A DNA stretch of 64,000 nucleotides, taken from contig JASDFA010000010.1 in NCBI GenBank assembly GCA_035772735.1, positions 33,729,501 to 33,793,500 of the forward strand. Direction: 5' to 3'. Both the position numbers and the translations under genes were made by a program. Positions 10,017 to 22,904 of the stretch are shown here, in pieces; the first letter of the stretch is position 1; each line of letters starts with the position of its first letter. The notes below the pieces were generated by a model. That model searched no databases. It had not been told where the DNA came from and saw only the letters and a list, made by a program, of their open reading frames with translations. The DNA comes from Datura wrightii (lineage: Eukaryota > Streptophyta > Magnoliopsida > Solanales > Solanaceae).

Positions 10017-11744
10017 TCAGGAGTTTCACCACCCAAACTTTGTTTTTAAATTGCAACTATGTGAACACTGGGGACAATGTTCCGATTAAGTGTGGGGTGG
10101 GAGTAGTTAGGTGCTAGTTGTTCTGTTTGTGTTTTTTCTGGAGTGTGCTAATTGTGACACTGTGTTTCATGTTATGTAACTGATGAAATTATGGTAGTTG
10201 GTATTGCAATAAATCTTTAGCTGCTGTTGTGTGTGATGTGTAAATTTTTCAATTATATTTACTTTTCTTTTTCTATCAAAAATTTTTTTTGTTGGGTTTC
10301 TCCGTTTTTGTTTTTGGTGCTTTTCTTGAGAATAGTCCCCTTGAACCGACATTGTAGATAGTGACTGTTCCCTATGATGGATGGATGACGAATGTCTTAA
10401 GGGAAATTTAGTCGATAGGATTAGATTTTTCTTTTTCTTTCTTTCATTTGTTTTCCAAACGTGTAGCTAATTAATGGTTTGACATTCTTATTACGTGCTA
10501 CACATGATTGTAAGATGCAAGTGTGATTCGTATGGAAGCATGCAAATGTGTTAATTGAGATTCCTAGGCCCTATAATTCGATTCGGTGTGATCGAGGCTT
10601 AATTAGTGAATTCGTGTAATTAACTGAATGAAGAATCTGTGAATATGTCTTAAGTTGAGCATGTGCAATGAGTGTGAGGTTTCGACTATTCCATGCTATT
10701 GTGAAGTGTCTAGAACTTGCCTGGGGTGTATACTAAACGAAATGAAGGATGTGGATTGTAGGAAAGGATGTAGGCATTTCTTTGAATGAACCGAATGTTC
10801 CTCCCTTATCGTACCCACCTTGAATGTTAAATCCTAGTTAACCCCATTGAGCCGTTAGCCTATTCTTTGGTAGATACAAACCGAGCTTAATCCCTTTTTT
10901 TTTTCATTAGCCGTGAATTTGATCCAAAACTCCTAAGCACTTAAGAAAAACAATTTTCCCAAAGAGTGAAGGAGTGAGAAGTTTGAAACGGAAGGGAAAG
11001 CAGGAGTTGTGAAAATTAATGAAAAGGTCAAAGGTGCACTTGTTTGAAAATCAATGAATGAAAAAAAGTTTCTTAAATACTCTTTGCAAGTAAGTCGAGT
11101 GTGCCTAAACAAATGGGAACAAAAACAAAGAGAAAATTCAAGAATGAGAGGATTGAGGAAGAAGCAATGTCCGTAATAAAGGTGGGATGTATTAAAAGCG
11201 CTTAGGGAAGCTAGTTACTACTATTGGCTATCCCAGTATTTACTAGTTCTTTAGCTTACATTACAACCCATTAAGTCCTACGTGATCTTAAATCATGCAT
11301 CCTTAAATTAGTGGAGTAAAACACTAAGGGCAAGTTTATGGTTCACGACAGGATGCATGTGAATTCTTTGGGAGAGCGAGCGTAATCTTATTCATATAGC
11401 CCTACATGTAGTGCTTTGGAAATCTTATGAGTGCGCATGGGGTAATTCTCTTGTGTTGTGAGGGCACATGCTTAATGGGAGATAACATTCATGTCGGATG
11501 TCTTGATCGGTTGATTTGCACGAGTTTGCCAAGATCGAGAATCAATTCTTGGGGCTAGGAGGTCTTATGGTGTACTTCATTTTATTAATGAAACCATGCA
11601 TGCTCTCTTGATGATTTGCTATCTTAAATAATCCTTATAGTTGTAGCTTGAATGGTTGCGCCAAATTAGCTATGCGGGGGTTTCAATTACATGAGATGTG
11701 AAAGTATTGTTCGAGGACAAACAAGGTTTTAAGTGTGGGGTAGG
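10017..11744 (+). other. TE3 3' non-coding region with terminal polypurine tract
   Basis: About 1.7 kb without an ORF. It contains a second internal AAGTGTGGGG at 10088-10097 directly after ORF3, and the terminal copy at 11731-11740 continuing as TAGG into the 3' LTR. The last copy would prime plus-strand synthesis. The remainder is AT-rich and similar to 21103-22860 of TE4 read on the minus strand. Confidence 0.75.
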
Positions 11745-13247
11745 TGATCATGGGCATAATTGCATGCCCAAGTGATACTCTAATACTTCATTTCTACTTG
11801 TTTATCTACTTTTATGTTTCATTCTCATGTGATTTTTATGTAAATGTGAATTTATACTAACCAACATGATTAGTGCTGTTTTGCAGTCTAGAAGGAATTT
11901 TTGGAAGCTAATCTACAAGTTGGTGAAGTGTGGAAATGGACTCGGAAGCAAGAAGTGGAAGTTGACAAGGAAATTTTTCCAAAATAGGGGCTCCACGATG
12001 GCTCCGTGTCACGCTACCATCGCGGGGGCATTCTGCCTAGGAGGGAAATTTATGTCAAATTCTAGAGGAGATGAGCGTTACCTCCGTGGCACAGAGATGA
12101 TGCTCTGCAATGCACTCCATGCCACGCTGAGGATGATTATCCGGAACCTCAAGTTCCAGTGGAGGTGCGCGATGGCACCGTGGCACGGAGGTAAGGCTCC
12201 GCGATACACGTCGTGCCATGCTGAAGTGCATGTACCTGGGAGCTGAGTTCTAGTGGAGGTCCGCGACAGGGCTGTGGCATAGAGGTGATGCTCCGCGATA
12301 CACTCCATGCCACGTTGCTTGTTATTCTGGGAAAAATTCTCACTAGCATAAATAGCACACTTAGGTTTTATTTTAAACAATCTGACATTTTTGGAGGAAG
12401 AACGTGGTTAGCAGGCAGTTGAGAGGAAGAATTTCTAGGGTTAATTCTCTTCGTTTTTCTCTTTAATTTCAATTACTTGTTTGAATTCTACTTGTTTGAA
12501 GATGTTTAATCCACAAATGAGTGGCTAATTCACCTCTTGCTGAGGTTAAGGACAATTGTAGAGGAATGTAATTACTAATTATTTCAGTTTTCATCTTCTC
12601 TATAATGATTGTTCTATTAATTCTTGTTTTTACCACGTTAATGTTTGGACAATGTTAATTTATATCTTAGAAGTCCAATTTTGATTATGAAAGGGAAATT
12701 AATTGGATAGATGTGAATTGGTGGAATATGATCTTTTCTTAGTTGAGAAAATTGAGAGGAGATTTACGTTCAAAATAGAAATATATCTGTAATGTCATAT
12801 TAGTCATTTATAGAATTTGTTATATATGGCTAGAGCGTGGGGTTTTTGCATCACAGAAATGTGTAATGTAAGTCTCATGAGCCTTTAATTGGAGAGGAGT
12901 CAAAAGATCCAATCCTTAGGTTATTAATTCCTGACTAACAACCGTAGAGAAGATTGACTTTTCTAATTAACAAATTACATCCCTGCATGTTTGCCTTAAC
13001 CTCAGCTTGTTCATTGCTATGGTTTAAACTTTAATTTGCAATCCTTACTTAGGTTCTTTTTAACTAGAAATATTGACTCATAAAACCTTATTTGTTTGGT
13101 TGTCTACCTTCGTAGAAATATTGTTCACTAACAATTAGGATAATTACCACCGTAATTCAATCCCTGTGGGATCGATACTTGGTTTGAAATAAAGCTACTT
13201 TACTACTTGTACAACCACATGCACTTGCATGTAGTTTGGTCCGAACA
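11745..13247 (+). repeat. TE3 3' LTR
   Basis: 1503 bp, starting TGATCATGGGCATAA and ending CCGAACA. It carries the same three 94-bp U3 units (12060-12340). Its TATA box is altered to CATAAATAG at 12348. Confidence 0.95.
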
Positions 13248-13864
13248 ATACGCCACCAACACTGGAGCATACTTGGATAAACAGTTGAACTTCAATACAT
13301 ATTCCTGAAAGGACATGTCACCCTGTTTCAAATTAACAAACTCGACCGCCTTGAGCTCCCTCATCTCCCGAGGGAAGAATCGATCCAAAAATGCCACATG
13401 GAATTCTTCCCAACCTATCGGGCCTGCACCCACTGCCTTCGCATTTCTCCACTGCTTGAACCATATATGAGCCTCCCCCTTTAGCTAATAGGAGGTCAAG
13501 TCAACACACTCCCCATCAGTCACCCCCAAAACTTGAATGATTTTAAGAATCTCCTTGATGAAATCGTGTGGATCCTCGCCCACCTTCAAACCAGTGAACT
13601 CAGGAGGGCTCATGCTCAAGAAGTCCCTCACCCTAGCTGTTGTTGCATTCCCATTCTAAGGGCAATGCGCCGCTGTCTGATTATGAACTGGGCATCCATA
13701 GCATATCCTAGCATCTTAACTGCTGCCCTAAACTCAGCGTACAAAGTTGGCTCTGGTGCGTGCTCCTCGTGAACGGGTGGGGCTGGCTGATGCCCATCAC
13801 CATCGGCACCCTCATGATCATTTCCATTGCTATATCATCTAAAATTCACTCGGTGTGGAGGCAT
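13248..13864 (-). pseudogene. TE2 gag, N-terminal part
   Basis: On the minus strand an ATG at 13864 begins MPPHRVNFR, like the TE8 gag start MPPRRVNGRR. A glycine- and proline-rich stretch follows, then the typical WEEFHVAFLDRFFPREMREL segment near 13430-13360. The frame has stops (one within the first 10 codons). It breaks off at TE3 and continues at 618. The start lies about 190 bases downstream of the primer site, as expected for gag. Confidence 0.85.
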
Positions 13865-14055
13865 GATTTTGCAAACGCGAACAACACAAATTAGAAGGGC
13901 AAAGGACTTTCATCGCACGACATAGATCACAAAGAAGGGAACATTTCCTAAACATCTTGTAGCCTCTTCGTCATAAGTGTGGCGCACTTCACTCCCATGA
14001 AAAAGGCTTTACTTAACGCGGCTTTCAGACACCCTAGGATACTTCAAACCTATTT

Positions 14056-14066
14056 CTCTGATACCA
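14056..14066 (-). other. TE2 primer binding site (tRNA-iMet type)
   Basis: Minus strand TGGTATCAGAG, four bases after the LTR end. This is the usual initiator-Met primer site of Tekay/Del elements and identifies the neighbouring LTR as the 5' LTR. Confidence 0.85.
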
Positions 14067-14070
14067 AGTT

Positions 14071-16312
14071 TGTCATGACCCGAACGTAGACCCGGATCAT
14101 AAAACGGGACAAGGAACCTCGAGAGGCTCCAAGCCTACCCATGGAACAAGAATACATCTAACTTCATTCATTATAATGGAAGACTGAACATAAGGCATAG
14201 AGGAAACATAGCATAACATGATGTATCAAACGAACAAAAACACTTAGACATACATAAGCTGAATTCCAAATCCCGTCTGAAAGCATCTACTAACTACGAT
14301 GGGTTGATGGGACAACATCTCTATCAAATATCCTTCGAAACATGAGGACTCACCAATATGCTGAAGGAAAACTCTGAGATGATCTAGGGATGCGGGTGAG
14401 CTTGAGAGCCGGGTCCTGTATCATGAAACGATACAACATAGAAAGTATGCGGTCAGTACGTGGAATGTACCGAGTATGAAAGGTAAGTAAAATGGGCATT
14501 TAATATATATAAAATCTCATAAATGATAATAGGAGTAGGAAATCATGCTCATATCGTAAACATCGTAACATAACATAAGGCTCAACGTTTTTAAAGCATT
14601 CATAATACAATCATAATCATAATCATAATCATAGGATAAAATCTTTACTTAAAATGACTTGAGCAAAAATATATATTCATAAACATGCATAAATCATGAG
14701 GAACAGTGGGAGATTCTCTTAACTGACATACCCCAAATGAGCACACATGAAGCCCGACTTGTACCTAGTCGGGAGGGTGTTCGTACCTTGCCAAGGGTAG
14801 AACCATAAAAGGCGTGATCACATATGAAAAGGGCCATTTGAGCCAGGGACAGTCACAAAGGTGGTCCCAACATACCTACGGTGACGCATAATTTATGAGA
14901 TCCGGGGTAGAACCTAGGCCCCGAACCTACTCGATGTTCGATACTACTTCCAAAACATATATAGTGCTCATAGTATAACATGCATGCGTTCATGGGCTAG
15001 TTAAATCATAATAATCATAAAAATACTTGTACATATGTGAACTAGCCATGACATAAGGCCCGTGAGTCGGCAAAAACATAATTCATGAATCATAGGTTTC
15101 ATACGTACTTGTAGATCATGCATATAACTTGAAAATCATGAAATCATGATGGGTAATTGAATAAATCCATATTTCAAATCATAATTCAAGTTAGATTTGT
15201 AAATATCATCAACTGAAGAGAGGATCATAAATCGATTTATCATAGATCATGCTTAGATTGACTTAATTTAATAGAAATTGAAATCAACAACAAAATAATC
15301 AAAATAATTATAAAATCTGATCTAATTTCATAAAATATAATGTAAATCACACTTTAAAATCACCCACTAGTAAATCATTAGTTTTTCATAAAAAATTGGA
15401 TTGAAACCCCAATAGATTTGTAGTAAATTTTCATAGAATACTAAGGGATGGGCATGGGTGTGAATGGGAACACCCATTCATAATCTTACGTACCTGAAAA
15501 TAACTGGTTCTTACTCTCCCTTGAATGCCCAAGAAGGAATTGAAAGGATTTGAAGAAGGAACCCTTGAATCACCCTTTGATCACCTCTCTATACTCTTGC
15601 ATGCATGAATGAGGACTTAGAATAGATTATCCCATTCAAAACCCACCTTTCCAAGGGTAAAAAGAAATATTTTAGGGTCTTATAGCATGGAAAAATTGAA
15701 AATGCCCTTAATGAATCTTCCCTGAAAACTACCCAGGTCGGTTTAACGGGTTGCACCAATGAGTCATTGGAAGAGACAACGACTCATGGTATTTCCCGTC
15801 ATAAGAACTGCTGAAAACTAGCCTCTAGAACCAAACCACAGATAGATAGGATGACTCATTCTTTGGTCCAACAATTGTTAAGTTGACCGTTGTTTGCCCC
15901 TTTGAATTTCTGAACTCCTTCACAACGGATCTCACAACGACTCGTTGTTACCTCCAACGAGTCGTTATGTCCGTCCGTTAAGCCCAATAGAAATTTTACC
16001 ACTCAGAAGATGACTGCGGACAACGAGTTGTTATTTCTCACGACGGGTCGTCAGGTGACCCGTTATTTGTCCACATGCTAAGGTCCACTTCTCACCGTGA
16101 CTTCAACGACTCCTTGTTTCCTATAATGAGTCGTTAGATAGGTCGTTGTTTCCACTACCACCCAAGACTCCTGAAACAATGATTGGCAACAACGTCTCAT
16201 TGTTTCCAATCATGAGTCATTACACCCCTCGTTCTGAGACATTTTTCCCAGTTTCAGCAATTTTAAATTTTTAACTCTTGGGTCTAATCTTAGGCACTTC
16301 AGGGATATTACA
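14071..16312 (-). repeat. TE2 5' LTR
   Basis: 2242 bp, minus strand TGTAATATCCC to GTCATGACA. U3 (15725-16260) is full of ACGA(C/G)TCGT-type palindromes. A conserved hairpin lies at 14417-14435 near a GGTCAGTACGTGGAATGTACC segment shared by all Del-type LTRs here. It interrupts TE1 integrase sequence. The outer flank is AATAG; the partner duplication would lie left of the window. Confidence 0.88.
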
Positions 16313-16975
16313 AATAGTTGTCACTCCAGTATCCAGATGGCCCCGTTTGAGGCATTGTATGGAAGGAGGTGTAGATCTCCTATCGGGTGGTTTGAGGTTG
16401 GTGAAGCTACTCTAATCGGGCCAAACTCAGTTCCTGGACCTATGCAAAAAGTACATCTCATCAGAGAAAGATTGAAAAAAGCTCAGAGCCATCAGAAATC
16501 TTCTGTTGATGTGAGGAGAAGAGAGTTGGAGTTTGCAGTGGATAACTGGGTTTATCTGAAAATTTCCCCTATGAAAGGGATGATGAGATTTGGGAAGAAA
16601 GGAAAACTCAGTCCGAGATCTGTGGGACCCTATAGAATTTCGAGGCGTATTAGCAATGTAGCCTATGAGCTGGAGTTACCATCAGAGTTGGCATCTGTGC
16701 ACCCAGTATTCCATGTGTCAATATTGCAGAATTGCATCAGAGATCCAACTTCAATTATGCCATTGGATAGTGTGGGAGTAAAAGATAGTCTCTCGTACGA
16801 AGAGGTCCCCGTTCAGATCCTTGATCATCAAGTTCGTAAGATGAGGAACAAGGAGGTAGCTCCAGTCAAAGTCTTGTGGAGAAATCAACAGGCAGAGGGA
16901 GCTACATGGGAAGCCGAAGCAGATATGATGGCTAGATACGCACATTTGTTCTCTACCATCTCAATTTCAGTTTAA
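16313..16975 (+). pseudogene. TE1 integrase C-terminal end
   Basis: An open frame from 16337 to the TAA at 16973, with no stop in 212 codons. It starts in the middle of integrase (QMAPFEALYGRRCRSP). The conserved DNA-binding part follows (GKKGKLSPRSVGPYRI and VHPVFHVSILQNCI). A chromodomain-like tail (SYEEVPVQILDHQV ... VKVLWRN ... ATWEAEADM) fits Tekay/Del chromoviruses. Everything upstream was displaced by the TE2 insertion and lies outside the window. The equivalent uninterrupted sequence is seen in TE9 at 62850-63050. Confidence 0.85.
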
Positions 16976-17209
16976 GGTATCCATTCTTTACCTAGAACTC
17001 TATTCAGTTACATGTCCAATTCATGTGGCCTAGATTCTTTCATGTAAATGTACATGTGTATGATTAGTGAATTCAGTTTAGAGTTGTGGTTCCATTCGGA
17101 GGTAGTCGTTCCATTAGTTTTTAGCTTTCATGATCAGTATTTGAGTATAACGATTGCAATTCTCTGCTTTCCTATGTGTTTCCTAACATTCGAGGATGAA
17201 TGTTTCCAT

Positions 17210-17220
17210 GGGGGAGATAT
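17210..17220 (+). other. TE1 polypurine tract
   Basis: GGGGGAGATAT directly precedes the TGTAATGCCC start of the 3' LTR. Equivalent tracts occur in TE7 (48217-48229, minus) and TE8 (56405-56417). Confidence 0.85.
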
Positions 17221-19684
17221 TGTAATGCCCCGAAAACCCTAAGACCAGACTCGGGGGTTGAAACGGAGAAAATAGGATTTTCTGCACCAAATCACGGAAC
17301 GAATCATCCTATGACCTGTGGGGTAGGCCATAAGTCGTGAAGTTACTCATAGGGAAGGGTCCGGACTTGGTTGAAAATTTGGGAAAGTTTGAGTGACCAC
17401 GGGTGTGACCACGAGTTGTGGTCAACACCACGAGCCATCAAGTGAGTCGTGGTAAGGGGTTGACTGTAAGTTTGAAAAATTCTGGCAGTGTACTGAACGT
17501 GTCCTCACCACAATTCTCTTGGGACAGCACGAGTCATGGTGTAGCCTATGGTGATCCCAGGATGTTTTTGGCAGTGAGGTTGATGGGAGGTGACCACGAG
17601 TCGTTGGGTTTCCTGACAACTCGTGAAATTAGTTGTTGGCAGGTTGAAGAAATTTGTAGAAAAACTTCCAATGTACATCACGACTGGACACCACGAGTCT
17701 TCCCTTACCTCATGACTCATGGGGTGCCTCGTGAGGACTGGTAGCGTCCTTTTTCCTGCGAGTTTTCTAAGGGTGTTTCCATAGTTTTCTAATCTCCAAG
17801 ACCCAAAACTACGCCATTCTGGATTATTTTAAGGGGATTTAGAGGGGTTAAACAGTTTTCCCCTCATTCCCACTCAGATTTTTTTGAAAAAAACGTAAGC
17901 TTTCCTCCCAAGAACACTCAAGCAAGACTAGAACTTCTTATCTACTATAGCGATTCAAGTTTTCTTCTCCAAGGAATTCGTAGACAGGTATGTGGGAATT
18001 CGACAAGGGAATAGTTCTTCTCTTGTGTCCCCAAAAATCCCTTCTATATTCTTTATCAGTTCTAGCCCGGAACTTTTGAATGTGAATAAATTATATGTCA
18101 GACTTCATTAAATTCATGAAGAATTTTATTCATGTTAATTTTATATATGATTCCATCAGAATATGACTATATTGATTATTGTCCCCAAAACTTTCTCTAA
18201 ATCATCCTGTCAATTATAGCCCTGTGGTTGTGAATTATGGAAGGTTTTTAGATAGAATTCTAAAAACGTCTAGTGGAATATTATTCATGATATTAGTTTC
18301 TATATATCCCAATCCTTGGAAATTTTGTGGAAACTAGCATCTTGAAGGATGATTTTGACCTAGCTTCTAAGTTCAGTGAATCAGATTCTTACATATCGGA
18401 CTAGTTATTTCCTGTTGCTTGATTCTACTAGTGTTGTCGAATCCCTGATTATTCCTATATGTTCAATTCTCTGTTAGATACATGTTATCCTAGTTTTAGT
18501 CAAAATGTAAGAATATCCAGCGCTAGTAAAAAATGTCAGCTGATCAGTATAACTACAGAAATTCTAGAGGAGTCAGTAGTGCCTCCCAGTTATCAGAATT
18601 CGACTCAGAGTTAGATTTTAGTAGTTCCTTAGGCTGTCATGACACTTTTAAGTGACCAGCCTTAGGACCCCAACTTCAGATTACAGTTTGTTCTTTAGAA
18701 GGACACGACGCTTCCGGATAAATAGATCTAACCAGTCTTAGAACCCAGTTACAAAATTCAATCCGATAAGACACTCAAGGTGCTTTCATATAGGCATTCC
18801 TGACTTAGTCTTGGGCCTCAATTTCAAGCAATCAGCTTAATAGTCAGTCTAGAAATATCCAATAGGAGTAGAACTTAGCACAAAGAGGACCGGGGTTCCA
18901 GCGCACCTAGGTTCCTAGAAATACGTTTCCACCATAGGTTACAACTTTATTGGCCTCATGGTCCCAGATTTGTGATAACCAGTTCATTCCTTTATACCCT
19001 GGCAAGGTATATTGGATCCTACCGATGGGGCGTATACATCAGACTCTATGTCTAGCTCATGTGGTTTCATGTCGGTTATAGACTCTCCCACTAGTAAGCT
19101 CAGTTAAGTCTTAAATTAGTCAGTTTAGTATATTTCAGTTATTTCATTTTAGTATATCATTTGGTCATTGCACGTCATTTCATTTCAATTGTTATATCAA
19201 ATGTTATATTTTCTCCTACTTACTCAGTACATAAAAAACACTGATGCATATCTTTTATGTTGTATCGTCTTATGATACAACTGTAGGATCTCAGCTACAG
19301 CCTCATTAGCAGATGACTTTCAGAAGATTCCAATCGCACCATTGGTGAGTCCTCATCCTTCGAGGAAAACATTTCATTTAGTTCAGTTAATTTCCTTTCA
19401 GTTAGATTTTAGTTAGCTGGGGGCTTGTCCCAGCAGCTCATTAATTGTAGTGGCTTTCAGACACAAACTTGGTTTTCAAACTTGTAGTTTTTCTTGGATG
19501 TTTTAAACATTATGATTCAGCTTCATTTTTTCATTAATGTTTTATATCACTATTCTAAAAGCTTCCACTATGTATATATATGGTTACTCAGATTGCCGGT
19601 GTATGATAGACCAGGGGTTGAGTTGGGGTTACTTGTGACTACAAGTACCGTGTCCCATCCAAGGTATAGACTCGAGGTGTGACA
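17221..19684 (+). repeat. TE1 3' LTR
   Basis: About 2464 bp, starting TGTAATGCCCCG and taken to end GGTGTGACA. Its first 500 bases hold CCACGAGT-type palindromic repeats (for example ACGAGTCGT at 17596). The conserved hairpin of Del-type LTRs is at 19260-19280, followed by GTCCTCATCCTTCGAGGA. The 3' boundary is uncertain because the last 67 bases are nearly repeated just outside it. Confidence 0.82.
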
Positions 19685-19751
19685 TTGACTTGGGTTACTT
19701 GTGACTCCAAGTACCGTGTCTTATCTAGGGTATAAACTCAGAGCGCGATAG
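19685..19751 (+). repeat. near-duplicate of the TE1 LTR end
   Basis: This 67-bp segment repeats 19616-19684 with substitutions (shared core TTACTTGTGACT and AAGTACCGTGTC). It may be a tandem duplication of the LTR terminus, or the end of another related LTR into which TE1 landed. Confidence 0.6.
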
Positions 19752-20329
19752 GAAGCATGGAAGGATTTTGATCGCTTGCACCCAGACTTCTCTAGAGATC
19801 CTCGTAATGCTAGGCTGGTTCTCTTAAGTGATGGTTTTAACACATTTTGAAGCATGAGTATTTCCAATAGCATGTGGCTTATTAAGTTAATGAGCTATAA
19901 TTTATCCATGGGTTTGCATGAAGCCGGAGTATATTATGTTGTCAATGATCATCCCAGGTTTATCATCTCCAAGAAATGATATTGATGTGTACCTACAACC
20001 ACTAATTCCAGAATTGAAGAAACTATGAGAACCTAAGGTAGAAACATATGATGTTGAAAACAACCAAACATTTTGAATGCGCGCAAACTTATTGTAGACA
20101 GTTAGTGATTTTCTAGCACTAGCAATGCTTTCAGGATGGAGCACTAAGGGAAAATTGGCATGACCCACTTGTAAGTATGACACTTGCTCTCAATATCTCA
20201 AACATAGTCGTAACATGTGTTACTTGGGACATCAGAGATTTTTTCCTCTTGATCATCCATTATAAAAGGATGAGGAGTCATTTGATGATAAGGAGGAGCA
20301 TAGACCTACACCTACTCCTTTGTCAGGTA
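19752..20329 (+). pseudogene. CACTA (En/Spm) TNP2-type transposase fragment
   Basis: Translated plus-strand pieces read AWKDFDRLHPDFSRDPRNAR, LLSDGFN, NSMWLIKLMSYNL and then a GWSTKGKLAC-like segment and RFFPLDHPL. In order, these match the central part of the TNP2 transposase (Transposase_21 family) of plant CACTA elements as I remember it. Several stops and a frameshift make it a relic of about 190 codons. Both ends are abrupt: TE1 LTR sequence on the left, truncated TE4 LTR on the right. It may be the left part of the CACTA element whose 3' half is at 40563-46716. Confidence 0.75.
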
Positions 20330-21088
20330 TACATCTTCAAATAAGTAGAATTCATACAAGCAATTGAAATTAACGAGAAAGAGGAAGAGAATAACCCTAG
20401 AATTTTCGTCCTCTCAACTGCCTGTAACCCACGTTCTTGCTCAACCAAGTCAGAATGTTTAAAATAAAACCTAAGTGTGCTATTCATACTATTGTGAATT
20501 TTTCCCGGAATAACAAGCAACGTGGCATGGAGTGTATCGCGGAGCACTCCCTCCGTGCCACGGGGGTATCGCGAACCCTCACTGGAAATCGGCTCCCAGG
20601 TAATTGCACCTCAACGTGGCACGGCGTGCATCGTGGAGCCTTGCCTTCATGCCAGGGTGCCATTGCGCACCTCCAGTGGAACTTGAGGTTCAAGGTAATC
20701 ACACTCAACGTGACACAGAGTGCATCGAGCACTGCCTCCGTGCCACGGGGGTAACGCGAACCTCCACTGGATTTTGACATAATTAATTCATCCGAAGCAG
20801 AATGCCTCCCCGATGGTACCGTGACACGGCGTCATCGCGGAGCCCTTATTTTTGCTGCTTTCCCTTGTCCACTTCCACTCCTTGTTTCCATGTCCATTCC
20901 CACACTTCACCAATATATATATTAGCTTCCAAAATTTCCTTTTACCTGCAGAACAACACTAATCATGTTGGTTAGTATAAATTCACATTTAACAAAAAAT
21001 CACATGAGAATGTACACATAACAATAGATAAACAAGTAGAAATGAAGCATTTTAGTATCACTTGGGCATGCAATTCTGCCCAAGATCA
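20330..21088 (-). repeat. TE4 3' LTR, truncated
   Basis: Minus strand TGATCTTGGGCAGAATTGC at 21088 and onwards. It includes the U3 repeats (20520-20780) and a decayed TATA (TATGAATAG). It ends abruptly at 20330, in a position equal to about 1382 of the TE3 LTR. Confidence 0.88.
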
Positions 21089-22904
21089 CTTACTCCACAC
21101 TTAAAACCTTGTTCGTCCTTGAACAATACTCTCATATCTCATGCAATTGGCACCCATGCATAGCGAATTTGGCTCGACTATTCAAGCCACGGCTATACAT
21201 ATTATTTAAGATAGCAAATCATCAAGAAAACATGCATGGTCTTGTCAATACAATGAAGTGCACCACATTAAGACCTCCTAAACTCAATAATCGATTCTCG
21301 ATCTTGGAAAACTCGTGCAAATCAACTGATCAAGACATCCGACACGAAATTTTATCTCTCGTCAAGCATGTGCCCTCACAAAACAAGAGAATTCCCCCAT
21401 TTGCCATCATACGATTTCCAAAGCACTACATGTAGGGGTAATGAATACAATTTCTCTCTCCCAAAGAAATCACATGCATCATGTCATGAACCATAAGCTT
21501 GCCTCTAGTGTTTTACTCCATTAATATAAGGATGCGTGATGTAAGATCACGTAGGACTTAATGGGTTCTAATGTAAGATAAGGAACTAGTAAATACTGGG
21601 CTAACCAATAATAGCAACTAGCTTCCTTAAGCGCTTTTCAATACATCCCACCTTCATTACGGCCATTGCTTCCTCCTCCATCCTCTCATTTTTGAATTTT
21701 CTTCTTTGTTTTTGTTCCCATTTCTTTAAGCACACTCGACTTACTAGCAAAGAGTAGTTATGCATCTTTATTTTTTTCTCATTCATTGATTTTCTTACTC
21801 TCTACTATTAATTAATCAATTTCAACAAGTGCACCTTTGACCTTTTCTTTAACTTTCACAACTACCGCTTTCCTTCCGTGTCACACTTCTCACTCCTTTA
21901 CACTGTGGGAAAATTGTTTTTCTTAAGCGCTTAAGAGTTTTGAATCAGATTCACGTCTAATGAAAAGAAGGGACTAAGCTCGGTTTGTACCTCTTCAAAG
22001 TAAAAAAAATAGGCTAAAGGCTCAATGGGGCTAACTAGGATGTACATTTAAGGTAGGTATGATAAGGGAGAACTTTCGGTTTATTAAAAGAAATGTCTAC
22101 ATCCTTTCCTACAATCCACATCCCTCATTTCGTTTAGTACACACACCAGGCAAGTTCTAGACACTTCACAATACCATGGAATAGTCGAAACCTCACTTGA
22201 CACTCATTGCACATGCTCAACTCAAGACATATTCATAGACTCTTCAATAAGCTAATTACAAGAATTCACTATTAAGCCTTGAGCACATCGAATCGAACTC
22301 TATGGCCTAGGTATCTCAACATGTTTAACACATTTGCATGCTTTCATACGAATCACACTTGCATCATTATATCATGTACAACACGTAACAAGAATTCCGA
22401 ACCATGAAGTAGCGACATGTTTGGGAAACAAACAAAAGAAAGAAAAGAAAGAAAGAAACTACTCCTATCGACTACATTTCCCTTAAAACGGTCGTCACCC
22501 ATCCATCATAGGGAACAGTCGCTATCTACGACTTCGGTTCAATGGGACTATTCTCGGTAAAAGCATCGAAAACAAAAGCCGAGAAACCCAACATAAAAAA
22601 TTCAACAAAAAATTTTGATAGAAAAAGATAAAAATATTAATTTGAAAAATATTTACACAACACACACAGCAGCAGCTCAACACAACACAACAGCAGCTCA
22701 ACATTTATTACATCACCAACTTAGTTATAGAACACAAAACACAAAGTCACTATGTCACATTTAGCACAAACACAACAAAGATAAACAAAACATAAATAAA
22801 ATAGCTAGCACCTAACTACTGCCACCCCACACTTAAGCCGAACACTGTCCCCAGCGTTCACATAATTTTAAATATCACAAAGGTTGGGTGGTGAAACTCC
22901 CTGA
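21089..22904 (-). other. TE4 3' non-coding region and polypurine tracts
   Basis: The terminal tract is at 21093-21102 (minus AAGTGTGGAG, one change from the decamer). A perfect internal AAGTGTGGGG is at 22825-22834 just after ORF3. No credible ORF between them. Confidence 0.7.

Larger units (their letters stand above)
619..13247 (+). mobile_element. TE3: complete Athila-like Ty3/gypsy element
   Basis: A full-length element of 12,629 bp with LTRs of 1504 and 1503 bp, both starting TGATC and ending GAACA. It has a tRNA-Asp-type primer site, gag-pol, a third ORF in the env position and a terminal polypurine tract. The 5 bases before it (614-618) and after it (13248-13252) are both ATACG, a perfect target-site duplication. 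It sits in the gag of TE2. In a 250-bp LTR segment aligned by eye (1261-1510 against the 3' LTR) I count about 13 differences. The insertion is therefore not recent, and the coding regions are dead. Lineage is assigned from the primer site, the RT sequence and the third ORF. Confidence 0.93.
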
